The position numbers and the translations under genes were made by a program. Shown here piece by piece: positions 11,205 through 23,388 of a stretch of 64,000 nt of DNA (position 1 is the stretch's first letter; every line of letters starts with the position of its first letter). Origin of the DNA: Siphonodentalium dalli. Taxonomy: Eukaryota; Mollusca; Scaphopoda; Gadilida; Siphonodentaliidae. The stretch spans positions 116,178,004 to 116,242,003 of the forward strand of contig CP136064.1 of NCBI GenBank assembly GCA_032622095.1, in the 5' to 3' direction. The notes beneath the pieces are model-generated. The model was not told the DNA's origin and ran no database searches. It saw only the letters and a program-made list of their open reading frames with translations.

Positions 11205-11643
11205 CAGGTCTGCAAATAGGGTGTCTGTCATTTGCAGAATAAGGAACCCAGAGGGTGAATTTAATGACACTATCATGCACAGAAGCTAGCATCACCAAAT
11301 TCACCCTCTGGGAACCTCATTCTGCTTAGGCCTCAACTGCTATGGGAGACCTAGGATCAGATTGAATTTCCCCAGCTGGATTTGGTGATGATCACCCATA
11401 AGTCACCTCGATTATGGATTTTATCTTCTGCAAATTGGGGGATATAGAAACTCAACAGAAGGGGAAAAGTAACCAAAAACATTTGAGACTATAAATACTT
11501 CCAAGAATATGAGGCATTTAAGCAGAATGAGGTCCCCAGTGGGTGAATTTGGTGATGCTAGCCCGCTGTGCGGGAAAGCATCACTAAATTCACCCTCTGG
11601 GGACCTCATTCTGCAAATGACAGACACACTATTTGCAGACTTG
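11205..11643. mobile_element. A4: family-A MITE
   Basis: Ends CAGGTCTGCAAATAGG and CTATTTGCAGACTTG, both arm hairpins and the GGGGATATAGAAACT core are present. The TSD is not clear. Confidence 0.75.
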
Positions 11644-12123
11644 GATCAGTTAGCTGGTTATGGGTATCCTGTGGTTCTTACACTAGCAGTAATCATGTTA
11701 ATGGCTATTCTGCAACACATCCCTGCTTGGATGAGACCTCAATTATTCGATCCTGTTTCCTGTTGTTGCCTGTTCATTGGGCTGAATGATTATTCTAATT
11801 TGATGCCTGTTGATTTGTCATGGTTGGCTAGTTACTGTATTGTTAAGCACAGTAGTCACTCTTATTTCTCTGGAAGCAAGGTAGTCAACTTGAATTCTTT
11901 ATATATAACATATGACCAAGTCGATCAATGTTGATTTTTGAAGGCTGGGTAGTTACCTTATTTTTAAGTTTGTCTTGTCCACCCGAATTTTCAACTGTTT
12001 TTATGCTGTAAATGTAATTAAAATGGTATGATCATAGAATTTGTGGCTTTGTAATTTTCATATGGCGATACATAAAGTATTCGGTTTTTTTAATAAATTT
12101 TTTTCTCGTTTTGATTCTTTCAG

Positions 12124-12250
12124 GATGTTAGAAAAGTTGTTGCTCCACTTTTGAAGAGTTTCCAAGGAGAAGTAGACTGTTTATCGAAAAGAAGCAAGGC
12201 AGCAGAAGCAGCGTTTTTATCAGTTTACAAGAAACTTATTGATGTTCCAG
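12124..12250 (+). CDS. CUX1: CUX1/CASP exon 2 of window, phase 0 to 1
   Basis: Encodes 42 residues plus one base: [25 protein letters not shown] and VYKKLIDVP. This is nearly identical to the vertebrate CUX1 motif PLLKSFQGE / [22 protein letters not shown]. The acceptor is TTGATTCTTTCAG at 12123 and the donor is CCAG|GTAAAT at 12251. Residues 38-80 of the product read in this window. The palindromic G2 repeat sits about 40 bp after the donor. This is the most conserved exon here and leaves little doubt about the gene. Confidence 0.95.
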
Positions 12251-12292
12251 GTAAATGTATAAACAATAACATTTAGGTACAATGTAACACTT

Positions 12293-12474
12293 ACATGTAA
12301 TGCCCTAAATAATCCACTACTTAACCTCAGCAGAATTGTGGGTAATTTTTCAGGATTTAGTTGGTAGATTGCTATTCCGATGAATGGCAACAAGCCATAT
12401 TTCTGACTAAATCCTGAAAAATTACCCATAATTCGGCTGTGGTTAAGGAGTCGATTATTTAGTGCATTACTGTA
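12293..12474. mobile_element. G2: palindromic mariner-like MITE
   Basis: TA-flanked, with ends TAATGCCCTAAATAAT and ATTATTTAGTGCATTACTG. The left arm is shortened at the tip of the hairpin. Lies about 40 bp after a CUX1 donor site. Confidence 0.75.
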
Positions 12475-12816
12475 ACATGTGCATGTCGTTTATCACATCA
12501 GGTAAAAAGGAAATCGAATAATTTCCGTGATGACATAACACCTTCATTCTAGTAATGGTTTTGCAATTGTTAATGTTAGATTATCCTGATGCGCATTATC
12601 CCAGAAATTAAACTGCACTATTTTAGTACCAAGTCAGTTGAAGCTGTTACTAAAAAAGGACTTAACCCTTATCTTCAAAATTGATGTGCTGGCCCTCAAC
12701 CCGTTCATTCCTAAACCGAGTCTCTCATTCAGATTTTTAAAGTATACTTTGGAATGTTCTATTCTTCATTTGCTGAAAGATTCTGATAATATTAGCAGTG
12801 ACCAACAAGGAAACTA

Positions 12817-12923
12817 CAGTAATGCCCTAAATAATCAACAACAAGCCATATTTCTGACTAATTCCTAAAAAGTTACCCATAATTCTGCTGTGGTTAAGGA
12901 GTCGATTTTTTAGGGCATTACTG
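12817..12923. mobile_element. G3: internally deleted palindrome G
   Basis: TA on both sides (12815-12816, 12924-12925). The left arm keeps only CAGTAATGCCCTAAATAATC, then jumps into the right arm at ACAAGCCATATTTC. Confidence 0.75.
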
Positions 12924-13486
12924 TAACTCCCTATTTATTTCCAATCATTCGATGGGTTGTTCAACATTATGTCCAAGTCCAACAAATTGTGAAACTTGTT
13001 ATCTTAACATTCCTACCAACAAATTAAGGAATGGGTTTCAACTACTCATTGATGCCCAGACAGCTATCAAATGGTTGAAATATGATTCTCACACATGGTG
13101 TTTCTAATGGTTAATAGGCATTGATATGTATCTTATTTTGGAGTAAACTACAAGTTTTCAGATTTCCTATAACTGATACCCAATACATAAATGACATGAC
13201 TCAAGATTGTAGCTCCCTAATGATTTTAGATGCTAGATTTATGGCTCTTTTATATCTCAAGTAAAAAAAAAACAACATTTCGGCTGGTTGGCTTAATTGG
13301 AAGCTCTCTGGCAAGTGCAGATAAAGTGAATAGTGACTTGATAATTGTGTCAATTATGTTGCCATTGATAAATATTTATTCCCTACTATTTATTATTTAA
13401 CTTATTGATAATTGACTGCTGTGTCTGGTGTTTCCAATCTCCTTCACTCACACTTGTGGTTAGTCTTCTCCTGCACCAGTTGTTGG

Positions 13487-13740
13487 CAAGCCTTGAAATA
13501 GGGTGTCTGTCATTTGCAGAATGAGGTCCCCAGAGGGTGAATTTAGTGATGCTACCCCGCATATAGCAGGCTAGCATCACCAAATTCACCCTCTGGGGAC
13601 CTCATTCTGCTTACACCTCAGCAGAATGAGGTTCCCAGAGGGTGAATTTGGTGATGCTAGCCCGCTATGCGGGGGTAGCATCACTAAATTCACCCTCTGG
13701 GGACCTCATTCTGCAAATGACAGACACTATTTCAAGACTT
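13487..13740. mobile_element. A5: compact family-A copy, two hairpins without core
   Basis: CAAGCCTTGAAATAGG start; two AATGAGGT..ACCTCATT hairpins follow each other directly (13517-13610 and 13623-13712) with almost no spacer. Abuts A6. Confidence 0.7.
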
Positions 13741-13745
13741 TCCAC

Positions 13746-14185
13746 CAAGCCTGAATTTAGTGTCTGACAATTGCAGAATGAGGTTCCCATAGGGTCAATT
13801 TAGTGACGCTGTCCCACACAGCGGGCTAGCATCACCAAATTCACCCTCTAGGGATCTCATTCTGCTTAGGACTCTTCTTCTGGGAACTATCTAAAGTCTC
13901 AAATTAACATTGTTTTTAGTTACTTTATCCCTTCTGTTGAGTTTCTATATCCCCTAATTTGCAAAAAATAAATGCATATTCGAGGTGACTAATTGGTGAA
14001 CATCGCTAGCTTCAACTGGGGAATTTTAATCTGATCCTAGGTCTCCCATAGCAGTTGAGGCCTAAGTAGAATGAGGTGGTCCCCAGAGGGTGAATTTGGT
14101 GATGCTAGCCCGTGGAATAGATACACTAAATTCACCCTCTGGCGACCTCATTCTGCAAATGTGAGACACACTAAATTCAGGCTTG
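13746..14185. mobile_element. A6: family-A MITE, TTTAGTGTG subtype
   Basis: Starts CAAGCCTGAATTTAGTG and ends CACTAAATTCAGGCTTG, perfect inverted termini; full-length core. The TSD cannot be read next to A5. Confidence 0.75.
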
Positions 14186-14988
14186 GCTGCTACTTAACTG
14201 TTGGATGCATTGCTCAATTAACTGCAGTCTGACTATGTCAGCCTGGAATGATCTTGATAGGCTGTTAGCCTAGTAGTGATGTGTGATTTTACAGTTTCTC
14301 AGTTTTCTTTTGGTTTTATTTCATAACCGAACGGCAACCGATATATTCTATAAAACCTATTCTTCTGGTTTAAAATAACCGACACTGCCGGTCAATGAAT
14401 GTCACTTTTACTTGTGGTTAACTCATTCTTTTGTGCTGCTTTTTGCCACCATTAGCAGTTTCAATTTGGAACATTTGAGTATCATAATGAACATATTGCC
14501 ATTGAATATGGAAATCACTGGAAAATGGCTGAAAATACCAGTATTATGTAAAATTTTATACCATTTGCTCTATGCATATAATAATTGGTATATTGAGAAA
14601 AACCATAACCGAAATCAAAACCTAGTTTTTCTACAAAAAACATACAAAAACCAAAATGAAATTTCCAAACCGCACATCGCCGTAGCCTAGTTTAATATAC
14701 AGCCCACAATTTATTCCATGTACTACTGGTTTTTGGTAATCACTCTAATCAATTAGGCAGATAGTATGCCATACTTCTATCGCTATACTGCTTTTCTGAT
14801 TTTGGTTGAACAGAACAAAAAATTATTTAAACAGCCACCATGCACCTCCCCCCCCCAAAATATTTAGGCATCTGGAAAAATCACTAACAAGCGGTTAATT
14901 GAAATTTATATTCATTGACATGTAGTTCATTAATCCTGTTGAATCATTTATATGGATGTTCAGCTAATAACTTCAAATGAGTCCTTAA

Positions 14989-15246
14989 CACTTTCTTTAC
15001 TAAATGGATTCTCCCATTCAGTTATAGAAGTATACATGAGAATGGTGTATTATTCATCTGGAGGGGTGTTCAGGAAAAATAAGCAAACAACAGATAATAC
15101 ATATACAGAAGGTGTCCTATTTATTGGAGGGAAATTTTCATATAATAAAGTACAACAAATAATCTATGGTCCTTTGTTGAACTTATTATCTGAACACGCC
15201 TGTGGGATAACTACTCATCAATAATAAGTATTTAGTGCAGAAAGGG
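14989..15246. mobile_element. F1: TTAA element of family F
   Basis: TTAA flanks at 14985-14988 and 15247-15250. Contains TAAATGGATTCTCCCATTCA, TCATCTGGAGGGGTGTTCAG and ends AAAGGG. Non-coding piggyBac-like MITE; the 90-codon frame across it is not conserved in the other copies. Confidence 0.65.
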
Positions 15247-15448
15247 TTAATATATTTCGAGTCGGCTTATACCTGAACACCCTACAGTTTAGGAATGAAC
15301 CATTCCATGTCTACTTTTTGAATCCATTCAGTAATCAAAGGGTTAGTTAATGAGATGCAACTGAAGTTGAAAACTTATCATGTTTGCTTATGAATTATAT
15401 GAGTATGTGTTAGAAAGGTTGTCTCAGGTTTTAAAGTTTTTTTTCCAG

Positions 15449-15586
15449 ACCCTCTTCCAGTGTTTGAATACGCACTGCAAGTACAAAAGAAAGCACACAA
15501 AGTCCAAGACTATGAGATTGAGAACAAACAATTAAGGGAAACATTGGACGAGTACAATCACGAGTTTGCTGATGTGAAGAACCAAG
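15449..15586 (+). CDS. CUX1: CUX1/CASP exon 3 of window, phase 1 to 1
   Basis: Encodes 46 residues: DPLPVFEYALQVQKK, QDYEIENKQLRETLDEYN and EFADVKNQ. These align with human DPVPALDLGQQLQLK and [24 protein letters not shown]. The acceptor is TTTTTTTTCCAG (15448) and the donor is CAAG|GTTAGT (15587). Heptad spacing of hydrophobic residues fits the continuous coiled coil. Both ends are phase 1, as expected from its neighbours. Confidence 0.94.
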
Positions 15587-17269
15587 GTTAGTCAGACCTT
15601 TACCTGCTCCATCTAGTGAAATCCTTCTATATATATAATGGCTATTGGCCAGATGCTGGTAGCCTGTGTATTTTACACATATTTATATACATACCAATTG
15701 GCAATTATTAAATATGATCTTGGTGAATGAAAATCTCATATATTCAATTGAAATCATTATTTGCGAATAAAAATAAATAAAACACAACAATAATATCTCA
15801 GTTATTCCCATTTTCAATGATATTATTACTGTTTCCTTATTTGATAAAAAATTTCTACAAATACAGTGACAGAGGTCAATTTAATTTTAAAAATTGTATA
15901 GCATATTTGTAGCACTGGGTAGATTTTGCATAGCATTGCCTATCAAAGTACTGATACATGTATTTTCAATGTAAATTGGTGTATAATAGCAGAAATTGCA
16001 AATTGCGATGCGAATTGAGCGCTATCAGTGGTATATTCCTTCTCTCTACTCTTTCTAACCTCAGAATAAACCATAACGTAACCATTTAGCCTCAAATAGG
16101 GACAGTAGTCCGAGAGTGAGGCAATGCAACAAAAATCAATATTAAAGCATACTGTAAAAATCGGTGACAGTATTTGTGTCTGATGACACCCAATGATTTT
16201 TGACCAGCACCTGATATTTGAAAAACGTCAATCTCATCAGGACTCATACATTATTTAAAGTGTCGAACAATCGGTATGTCTAATGACGATACCTCTCATC
16301 CAAAGATCATCACTGGGAATATTCGATCACTATAGATCTTCTCTGCATTTTACCATTGTCGACAAAGTCACATGATGCTCATACAGATCACTTCTCAGAA
16401 TTTTGTCAGTGGGATGCTTGCTATAAAAGCGTTGGTTGACAATCGACCCTATTGTTCGGCTTTCAGATATTTTATTTTATTGGGATATGACAGATTTTAA
16501 CAGTTGTTCATATATTGATTGGCTTTCAGGTGTCAGAAAAGTTTCTCATCTAAGTGCTTCGGAAGATCACACTACCATTCGTTGCTTGCATGTGCCATGA
16601 TGCGCCACATCAATATTGATCATTTACAAGTTATTGTTATCACTTCTTGTTGATTTCTTACATTGGCGGAGACAGAATTATTAGTTCGAAGAGTCTTCAC
16701 CAATCCTTGAAATAACTCATGCGGAAGTCTTTGACAGACTGAGACCTAAAAAAGAGCACATTTCGTCTTTCAGTACCTGTCAAGACAGAACCTAAGTTAG
16801 AGGATCAAACTCAGAATTTCCCAAACCAAAGTTTGTGACTTGAAAATTCTTGATATTGATTTATAAATGTGAAGTTATCAGAGAATAGTAGTGTTTGGCT
16901 TTTTCAATGCTTATGCCTTTGGCTACATGATAACATCACTGATAAAGTTTTGACAGGCGATTTACATGAGACATTATTTTACATGAATTTGAAGACTGAA
17001 ATTGCAGTTTTTGGGTTTTGAAAAAATTCAGAAAATATTTCAAGATTTGTCTGGGATAATTTTTTTTCATGGGATGGGGGTTGAAGCTGTTAAAACATGC
17101 TGCTTTGCAAAATATCATATCGCTCAAGTTTCTTCACACCTTACCTGTCATAATCACCGAAAATTGTGCCATCAATCAATTAAATCTAGTCATGTATAAG
17201 TGTGACTTTTAGACCATGAGATTTATTTGTTTCTTTCTCTCAATCAAATTTTAGGGATTCACTAGCTGC

Positions 17270-17620
17270 ATAGTGTTTGAAGGCACAGATGGCCATCGCA
17301 GTGGGTATTGATGCTAAAATAGTTACAACCTTTAAAACTGCCATAAACAGAAAGATTATTAAAATATAGACATATTTTGTTCTTATAGTATGTTATTGTC
17401 AAGTTCATATGCTGTGTTATGTGAAAAAAAGCCAGGTTCTGCAACATTTTTGGCTTTTGTTTACATAACAAAATGTACGAACTTGACAATAACATACTAT
17501 TTACTATTTATGATTGATATAAGAACAAAGTCTGTCTATATTTCATATGCTTTCTGTTTATAACGGTTTTAACGGATGTGACTATTTTAACAGCAAAACC
17601 CACCACTAACTCCATCCATG
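17270..17620. repeat. Repeat with central hairpin, I-family relative
   Basis: GCAGTGGGTATTGATGC at the left. An inverted pair TAGTATGTTATTGTCAAGTT and AACTTGACAATAACATACTA (17395-17412, 17478-17502 region) forms a hairpin. Resembles the GTGGGTAAATGTGC family (27813, 35776, 46034) but is diverged. Confidence 0.45.
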
Positions 17621-17659
17621 CCTTTAAACCTTTCTTTGTTTAAGTTGGTGGTGTTCACC

Positions 17660-17990
17660 CATTATTGTCCCCCGAAAAAATTATTTTCGGGGGACTATAG
17701 AAACGGGGTCCGTCCGTTCGTTCGCCCGTCGTGCCGTTCGTCCGTTCGTCCGTCTGTCTGTCACACTTTTGAGTACCTTCATGGTGTAATCAACTCCTCC
17801 CACAGTTTTCATCCTAGAGATTTGAAACTTCAGATTATTGTTATCCACATATTGGAGATGTGCAACATGTATATAGAGGACGGAAAAATTATTTTTTTAC
17901 GGAGTTATTAATCCTTTTCGACTTAGAAAATTTCAACATTTAAAAATTTTTTTTTAACAAAGCGGCATCGACTTACGACTTTTTCGGGAT
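17660..17990. repeat. CCCCCGAAAA hairpin plus GTCCGTTC tract
   Basis: A perfect short hairpin, GTCCCCCGAAAA with TTTTCGGGGGAC (17667-17695), is followed by GTCCGTCCGTTCGTTCGCCC-like repeats up to 17765. This pattern is common in interspersed repeats of marine invertebrates. Confidence 0.5.
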
Positions 17991-19233
17991 ACACTGTGGT
18001 CAGCTGACCTATTATTCACCTCAATAATAAAAATATAAACTCAAATTTGTTACTCAAAATATTGTTTGGAAAATATTTAATGTTTCATGGTATATTTACT
18101 CTAATGTGTGTCTGTCTCATCTTCCTCTTATATTTATTTCTTAAGTAAAAAAGAATAAAAATTGGAACAATTTAAACCTATTTTTAGTCTGAAATTTTAA
18201 ACTGTTGTTTCAGTCATAAAATTTCTTAATTTTTGAAAATTTTGTCTGAGACGAAGCCACCCCCTGTCACAATGTGCCTGGCTGTTGAGCTACTGCGGGT
18301 AGTAGACAGTTGAAGAGCCATCAAGTATGTTTATATTGGAACTGTCAAGTCGATGCTAATCTGTTCCCCTGGGGTGATTCTGATGGCGATAGATAATAGA
18401 TGCAATTGATTATTGTATACTTTTCTTGGGATCGAACCAAGCCTTTCTTCAACAACCCTATGAAATAATCTAAAATCTCGTCTGAGAGAATTGACGGAGA
18501 TGAATATTTAATACCTATATTGATAACATGCATATATTAGTTATAACAGATTGACTGAGTAAAGTTCACTGGTGCATAAATTTGATATGCTATTGATAAT
18601 CAATTGGGCCTTATACAATAAACAGGAAACTGTAGAAATCTTACGACTGAAGTCTTAGTTTGTCTATTTCCTCCGCGCTCATTGACAGATCAATGACTCG
18701 CTTCCTGATCAATTTAAAATAAGCTCGACATACAAGACTGTTGATAGAATAAGAGATATTTGGCAATGAGATCCCTGTGTCAAGTTTGAATCTGAGCATT
18801 TGACCTTGTTTAATCGATAGATGTCTTCCTGTTTCTATTGATATTTTGTATCACAAATATTGCCGAGGAATCAATGCCTTAACCTTCTGTATTGTTCATC
18901 TCTGTCGTCTGCCAAATACAAAAAAATAAATCCTCAAGCGGAAAAAAAGAGACGACGTGCATTGATTTTTGCGTCGTTATCTGTGCTTGTTCTCAATCAG
19001 TTTGGCATTTGTAAGACAATGTTTCTTGTCTTGCTGTTTATATTCCTCTGCATATGTTTATCGAACACACATAGAGACAGATTAATGTTTTTCTCTCACA
19101 TGTTAGTAATCCACTGTACAGCTGAAGCCAGTTAACACTTCTCGATGCACCAAATTCCCACACAGCCTGATGGGTACATTTCTTTAGACAGGAGTTTTTT
19201 CCTCTTGAGAGATTTTGCAGCTCTTATTGTTTA

Positions 19234-19797
19234 CAAGCCTGCAAATAGTGTGTCATTTGCAGAATGAGGTCCCCAGAGGGTGAATTTAGTGATGCTACCC
19301 CCGCACAGTGGGCTAGCATCACCAAATTCACCCTCTGGGAACCTCATTCTACTAAGGCCTAAGCAGAATGAGGTCCCCAGAGGGTGAATTTAGTGATGCT
19401 AGCCCGCTGTGCGGGGTAGCATCACTAAATTCACCCTCTGGGGACCTCATTCTGCAAATGACAGACACACTATTTCAAGGCTTGTCACCAAATTAACCCT
19501 CGGAACCTCATTCTGCTTAGGCCTCAACTGTTATGGGAGACCTAGGATCAGATTTAATTTCCCCAGTTGAAGTTGGTGATGTTCACCCATTAGTCACCTC
19601 AATTATGCATTTTATATTTTGCAAATTATGGGATATAGAAACTTCCCAGAAGGGAAAATGTAACTAAAAACAATGTAAATTTGAGACAATAGATACTTCC
19701 CAGAATATGAGGCCAATCACACAGCGGGATAACATCACTAAATTCACTCTCTGGTGACCTCATTCTGCAAATGACAGACATACTATTTGCAGCTTTG
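19234..19797. mobile_element. A7: family-A element with exact 8-bp TSD and an extra arm pair
   Basis: ATTGTTTA stands at 19226-19233 and 19798-19805. Ends CAAGCCTGCAAATAGTGTG and CTATTTGCAGCTTTG. An internal end-like CTATTTCAAGGCTTG at 19470-19484 closes a compact two-hairpin copy, so two family members seem nested or fused. Confidence 0.85.
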
Positions 19798-19811
19798 ATT
19801 GTTTAGTTTAA

Positions 19812-20055
19812 CCCTTTCTATACAAAATACTCATTGATGAGTAGTTCCCTTAGGAAATGTTCAGATAATAAGTTCAACAAACAGAGCTCATTTGTTGAAA
19901 TTATCTGAATTTGATGAGAATCTTATGCACCTGTATTATTGGTTGATCTGCCTGTCGACTACTTATATTTCATGAACGCTACCCAGATGAACAATAGACC
20001 ATTCAAATGTATACTGTTCTAACTGAATGAGGGAGTACATTTAGTAAAATAAGGG
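19812..20055. mobile_element. F2: TTAA element of family F
   Basis: TTAA at 19808-19811 and 20056-20059. Starts CCCTTTCTATACAAAATAC and ends ATTTAGTAAAATAAGGG. Carries the GGAAATGTTCAGATAATAAG motif shared with 20620, 29527 and 41805. Another CCCTTTGATTACTG fragment starts at the right TTAA. Confidence 0.75.
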
Positions 20056-20599
20056 TTAACCCTTTGATTACTGAATATTTGCTGACTAGTACATACGTAC
20101 AATAAATTATGAAAGATTGCCAGATTTATCAGGAATTCCGAATTTTTGTTATGTTACTGACTTTTAGCACAATTCCTAACTTTTGACTAAATACTTTCCT
20201 GTTCTAACTAACTAACTTTCCTAAGAAACAATGGAAGCCGTCTTTCTGTTGTTAGTTACTGAAAACTCTCTTCCTCTGCTTGCACTGAGCTTAAAAATTT
20301 ATTGGTATAATTGGTATACCTGTATTTTTCAACAAAACCTAGGAAAAGGGTTTATTGAATCTCCTTAATACAATTTTATTTTACAGTGGAAACTCATATA
20401 AAATCAGATGAAATGTTTCTTGTGGAAAAATTAAACTCCTCATAAACCTGTAGACCATTCAAATTGTACAGTTTCTCTTAAAACTTCAACGGTACATAAA
20501 TATGCCTCAAAGAGTCATTGAATTTTCAATCTCAGAGTATCTTAATCTCAAAATTTGGTTTCCTAATTTTTTCTTGTCAGTCATTTTAATCTACATGTA

Positions 20600-20815
20600 A
20601 GGTAGTTCACTTGGGGAATGTTCAGATAATAAGTTTAACAGACAGCCTTAAGCCAGTAGTTAAAATTATTATCTGAACATTTCCTACAAAGGAATGAATG
20701 GGACTCATATCTTTTCTGTACTTATATGACAAATATACTCCTCCAAATGAAAACAAATACCATTCCATTATAAACTATTATAACTGAGAATCCACTCAGA
20801 TGAAAAGATTAAGAC
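20600..20815. mobile_element. Family-F fragment
   Basis: GGAATGTTCAGATAATAAG, AAATTATTATCTGAACATTT and CTCCTCCAAATGAAAAC match family F. Neither TTAA end is preserved. Confidence 0.55.
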
Positions 20816-20898
20816 ATATTTATTTGCCACAATACAGTTTACATAATCGGAACTATTGAACAATGGGATTGAAGAAACCAGTATGAGTACTCATTTAT

Positions 20899-21054
20899 CC
20901 ATTTCATGACGGGAGCTGCGCTGGTGCAGCATTAAAGACCCTGTGCCAGTGCATTGTCTTATATATGCGAATCTCCAGTAATGAATGGAGCTTCCTGGAA
21001 TTTTGAGAATACAGGGTTTTCGCAAAATTTCAGAAAGCTCTAGTCATGAAAGGG
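20899..21054. mobile_element. E3: family-E element, short form
   Basis: CCATTTCATGACGGGAGCTG start, one arm of the TATATATGCGA hairpin, AATTTCAGAAAGCTCTAGTC and end ATGAAAGGG; flanked by TTAT, a decayed TTAA. Confidence 0.6.
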
Positions 21055-21249
21055 TTATGAGTCCCAGTACCTCATCTCCTAATTGTCTTTAGAGAATTTA
21101 GTAGTAATGTGTACAGTCTAGACAACTTCCATTGTTCTGACTGCCCAAATGGTTTTGCTATCAAACACATTTCTCTTTAGATAATGAAGTGATTAGTTAG
21201 GTTTAACATGTTAGGGATCCAATAGAGTTATCAACCCTCTCTGTAGCAT

Positions 21250-21440
21250 TCCAGAACGTATGTCACTCAGTTGGTAAGGTGCATAGTGCATTACGCCGTC
21301 ATAAGCTAAACATTCAGTGATGTTGGGTTGGTACTGACAGCATGCATTGTCATTGGATTCAGTATTACTTAACAACTGGGGCAGTGATATATATATTCAA
21401 TGAGCACATGGGCATTGTGGGACAAGTGCATTATAAAAAC
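21250..21440 (+). repeat. Possible tRNA-derived SINE remnant
   Basis: TCACTCAGTTGGTAAGGTGC resembles a tRNA A-box and GATGTTGGGTTGGTACTG a decayed B-box at the expected distance. The 3' part is unremarkable. It could be coincidence. Confidence 0.3.
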
Positions 21441-21482
21441 TGTCCGTTATCATAACCCTTCCAAATTATAGTGCCCATGGAT

Positions 21483-21861
21483 CAGGGACCAGCCTAGAGG
21501 TTTCAAATTGGGAGAAGTCACTTGGACTATTATCGAGGAGAAGTCATAATGGCTCAAGTTCAATTTACAATCCAAAATCACCATCCCATGATCCCATAAA
21601 TATTATGTAATACAATAGCCCATTTATAAAATGTTTATAATGAGTAAAGACACCATTATCATCAGTAAATATACTTAAAATATACTGTAGGGACATATGC
21701 ATACTGCTATGTTAGAAAGAAATAACTTCTCTCTAAAACAAAATTATGGAGAAGTGACACAATAGGGAAATATATATCTCTCAAGTTTCCCTCTATGCTG
21801 GTGACTTGTCCCTCCCATGAACATTATGGGTGTTCAAAGTGAATGCCTGAACCAGGCCCTG
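21483..21861. mobile_element. K2: second copy of K
   Basis: CAGGGACCAGCCTAGAGG start as in K1 (CAGAGACCAGCCTAGAGG), shared GGGAGAAGTCACTT-like motifs and end CAGGCCCTG. The TSD is no longer readable. Confidence 0.6.
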
Positions 21862-22997
21862 TGGACTCAAATCGGCACTTGCATTAATTTCATTGGTGGC
21901 CACAGCCGCACATCGCACATCACGACACCTTTAATTACAATAGCGTAATTGATTGCAACAATTGTCTTGTAGTAGGTATCGACAATGCTATTTCCAAGCC
22001 TATTGTTGAGTAAACCTCAATTCAGCAGTTATCTGCCTGTTGCACTCAATAACATGGCTAATGTCAGGAAACTTTTTCCTCGCATTTTGTGCAAAATCAT
22101 GATGGGTGGTTAATACAGGTGTAAATCGAGTGCAAATGATAAAATGGAAAATAACACCCGCCCAAGTCTGTTCATATCAGTCTGAGTATTTTTACTTCAT
22201 TATTAGGTTTAACCATCTGGTAACTAAATGCTGTATATTTCTTAATCCCATTGATTCATTTGTAGGATATTTAGATAATATAATCAACAAACTCTTTTTG
22301 AATATAGTACTACTAGTTGCTGGAACGTCCCTATAAATGTACCTTGTGTATATATTAGTGCCAGTCATCCGATTACAGTTCTTGGCTTCTTGCATGTTAA
22401 CATTCCTGTAAAAAGAATGGACCAGTCCATTGTATAATAGTAGAGTACAGTTGCGTTAGAGAATAGGAAGAATCCATTCAGTACTTAAAGGTAAAATTTA
22501 TGTACCATACAGTAATCTTTGTTGAGTACTGTTGTGTGGTGTCAGCTATTTACCAGTGCTACGGAAATGGTAGATTTTTGTTACGTACCTTTACTGCCAT
22601 TGCATTGCATAGTACAGCACGCCAAAATTGGGATCAGATGACATCTTGACAATGTCACAATAAGTATACAATAAGCAAAGTGTGAGTGTATTAAGCCGAA
22701 TTAAATAAATTGTTTATTAATAAATAATTAGTTAGAATGAGAGAAATAGTTAGAGAATGTTAAAACAAGGTGGGTTATTTCTTCCAAGTTGGGAGTAAAT
22801 AATATACAGCCATCAGGGTGCGCTATGAAAATAATTATGAATAACCACCCCCTTCTTCCTCAGTGCTCAGCATGGATCGTGCCTTGCACCGCTAACTGGA
22901 GACAGAATATATGGCAGTAAGCATAATGACTAGTTGGCTGGCATTGGTATTTAGTAGGTACATAATACACTCTATGTCAGTATTTAGTAATGAGGTA

Positions 22998-23210
22998 CAG
23001 TAATGATCTAAATAATCGACTCCTTAACCACAGCAGAATTATGGGTAAATTTTTATGATTTGATCAGAAATATGGCTTGTTGCCATTCATCGGAAAGCTC
23101 TTACTGAGAGCTTTCCGATGAATGGCAACAAGCCATATTTCCGACTAAATCCTGAAAAATTACCCAAAAATCTGCTGTGGTTAAGGAGTCGATTATTTAG
23201 AGCATTACTG
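22998..23210. mobile_element. G4: full-length palindrome G
   Basis: TA at 22996-22997 and 23211-23212. Arms pair from CAGTAATG/CATTACTG inward to GGAAAGCTCT/AGAGCTTTCC. A Tc1/mariner-type MITE by its TA target and CAGT start. Ends 64 bp before a CUX1 exon. Confidence 0.85.
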
Positions 23211-23274
23211 TAACATATTAACATGCATTTTCAATTTTTTACTTCAAAAATGTAATATCAAATTATCATTTCAG

Positions 23275-23342
23275 AGGTGACAATAAAGGCACTGAAAGAA
23301 AAACTGAGAGAATATGAAGACAAACTAGACTCAACAGTAGAT
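23275..23342 (+). CDS. CUX1: CUX1/CASP exon 4 of window, 68 nt, phase 1 to 0
   Basis: Encodes 23 residues (126-148 of the window product): EVTIKALKEKLREYEDKL then DSTVD. It matches human EVTIKALKEKIREYEQTL. The acceptor is ATTATCATTTCAG (23274) and the donor is GAT|GTGAGT (23343). It is a short exon boxed in by repeats: palindrome G4 ends 64 bp upstream and a truncated family-A element starts 47 bp downstream. Confidence 0.93.
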
Positions 23343-23388
23343 GTGAGTACTTAAACACTCATATTATTTCTGAGAATTATTTGCAGAA

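Larger units (their letters stand above)
896..12123 (+). other. Intron (11.2 kb)
   Basis: Holds E1 with K1 (918-1518), A1 (2443-2905), E2/G1 chimera (3213-3486), nested A2/B/C1 (4736-7275), a GC-rich foldback (8290-8463), a GTCCGTC repeat fragment (10091-10320), A3 (10321-10415) and A4 (11205-11643). The stretches 1520-2440, 3490-4735, 7280-8285, 8470-10090 and 10420-11200 are AT-rich and I see no gene or repeat in them that I can name. Confidence 0.7.
12251..15448 (+). other. Intron (3.2 kb)
   Basis: Contains palindromes G2 and G3, family-A copies A5 and A6 lying almost end to end (13487-14185), and TTAA element F1 (14989-15246) followed by a decayed F-like fragment up to about 15346. The remainder, 12930-13480 and 14190-14980, shows nothing I can identify. 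Confidence 0.7.
15587..23274 (+). other. Intron (7.7 kb)
   Basis: Holds a hairpin-bearing repeat (17270-17620), a GTCCGTTC-type repeat (17660-17990), A7 (19234-19797), F2 (19812-20055), an F fragment (20600-20815), E3 (20899-21054), a possible tRNA-derived SINE remnant (21250-21440), K2 (21483-21861) and G4 (22998-23210). The stretches 15590-17260, 18000-19225 and 21870-22990 are AT-rich with no feature I can support. Confidence 0.7.

Noticed and set aside
11509-11934. 141-codon open frame on the + strand
   Set aside because: Its start lies in the family-A hairpin and the rest is unrelated intronic sequence; the same frame is closed around other A copies.
18427-18450. GGATCGAACC on the + strand as a minus-strand tRNA B-box
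   Set aside because: No A-box or cloverleaf partner at the required spacing.
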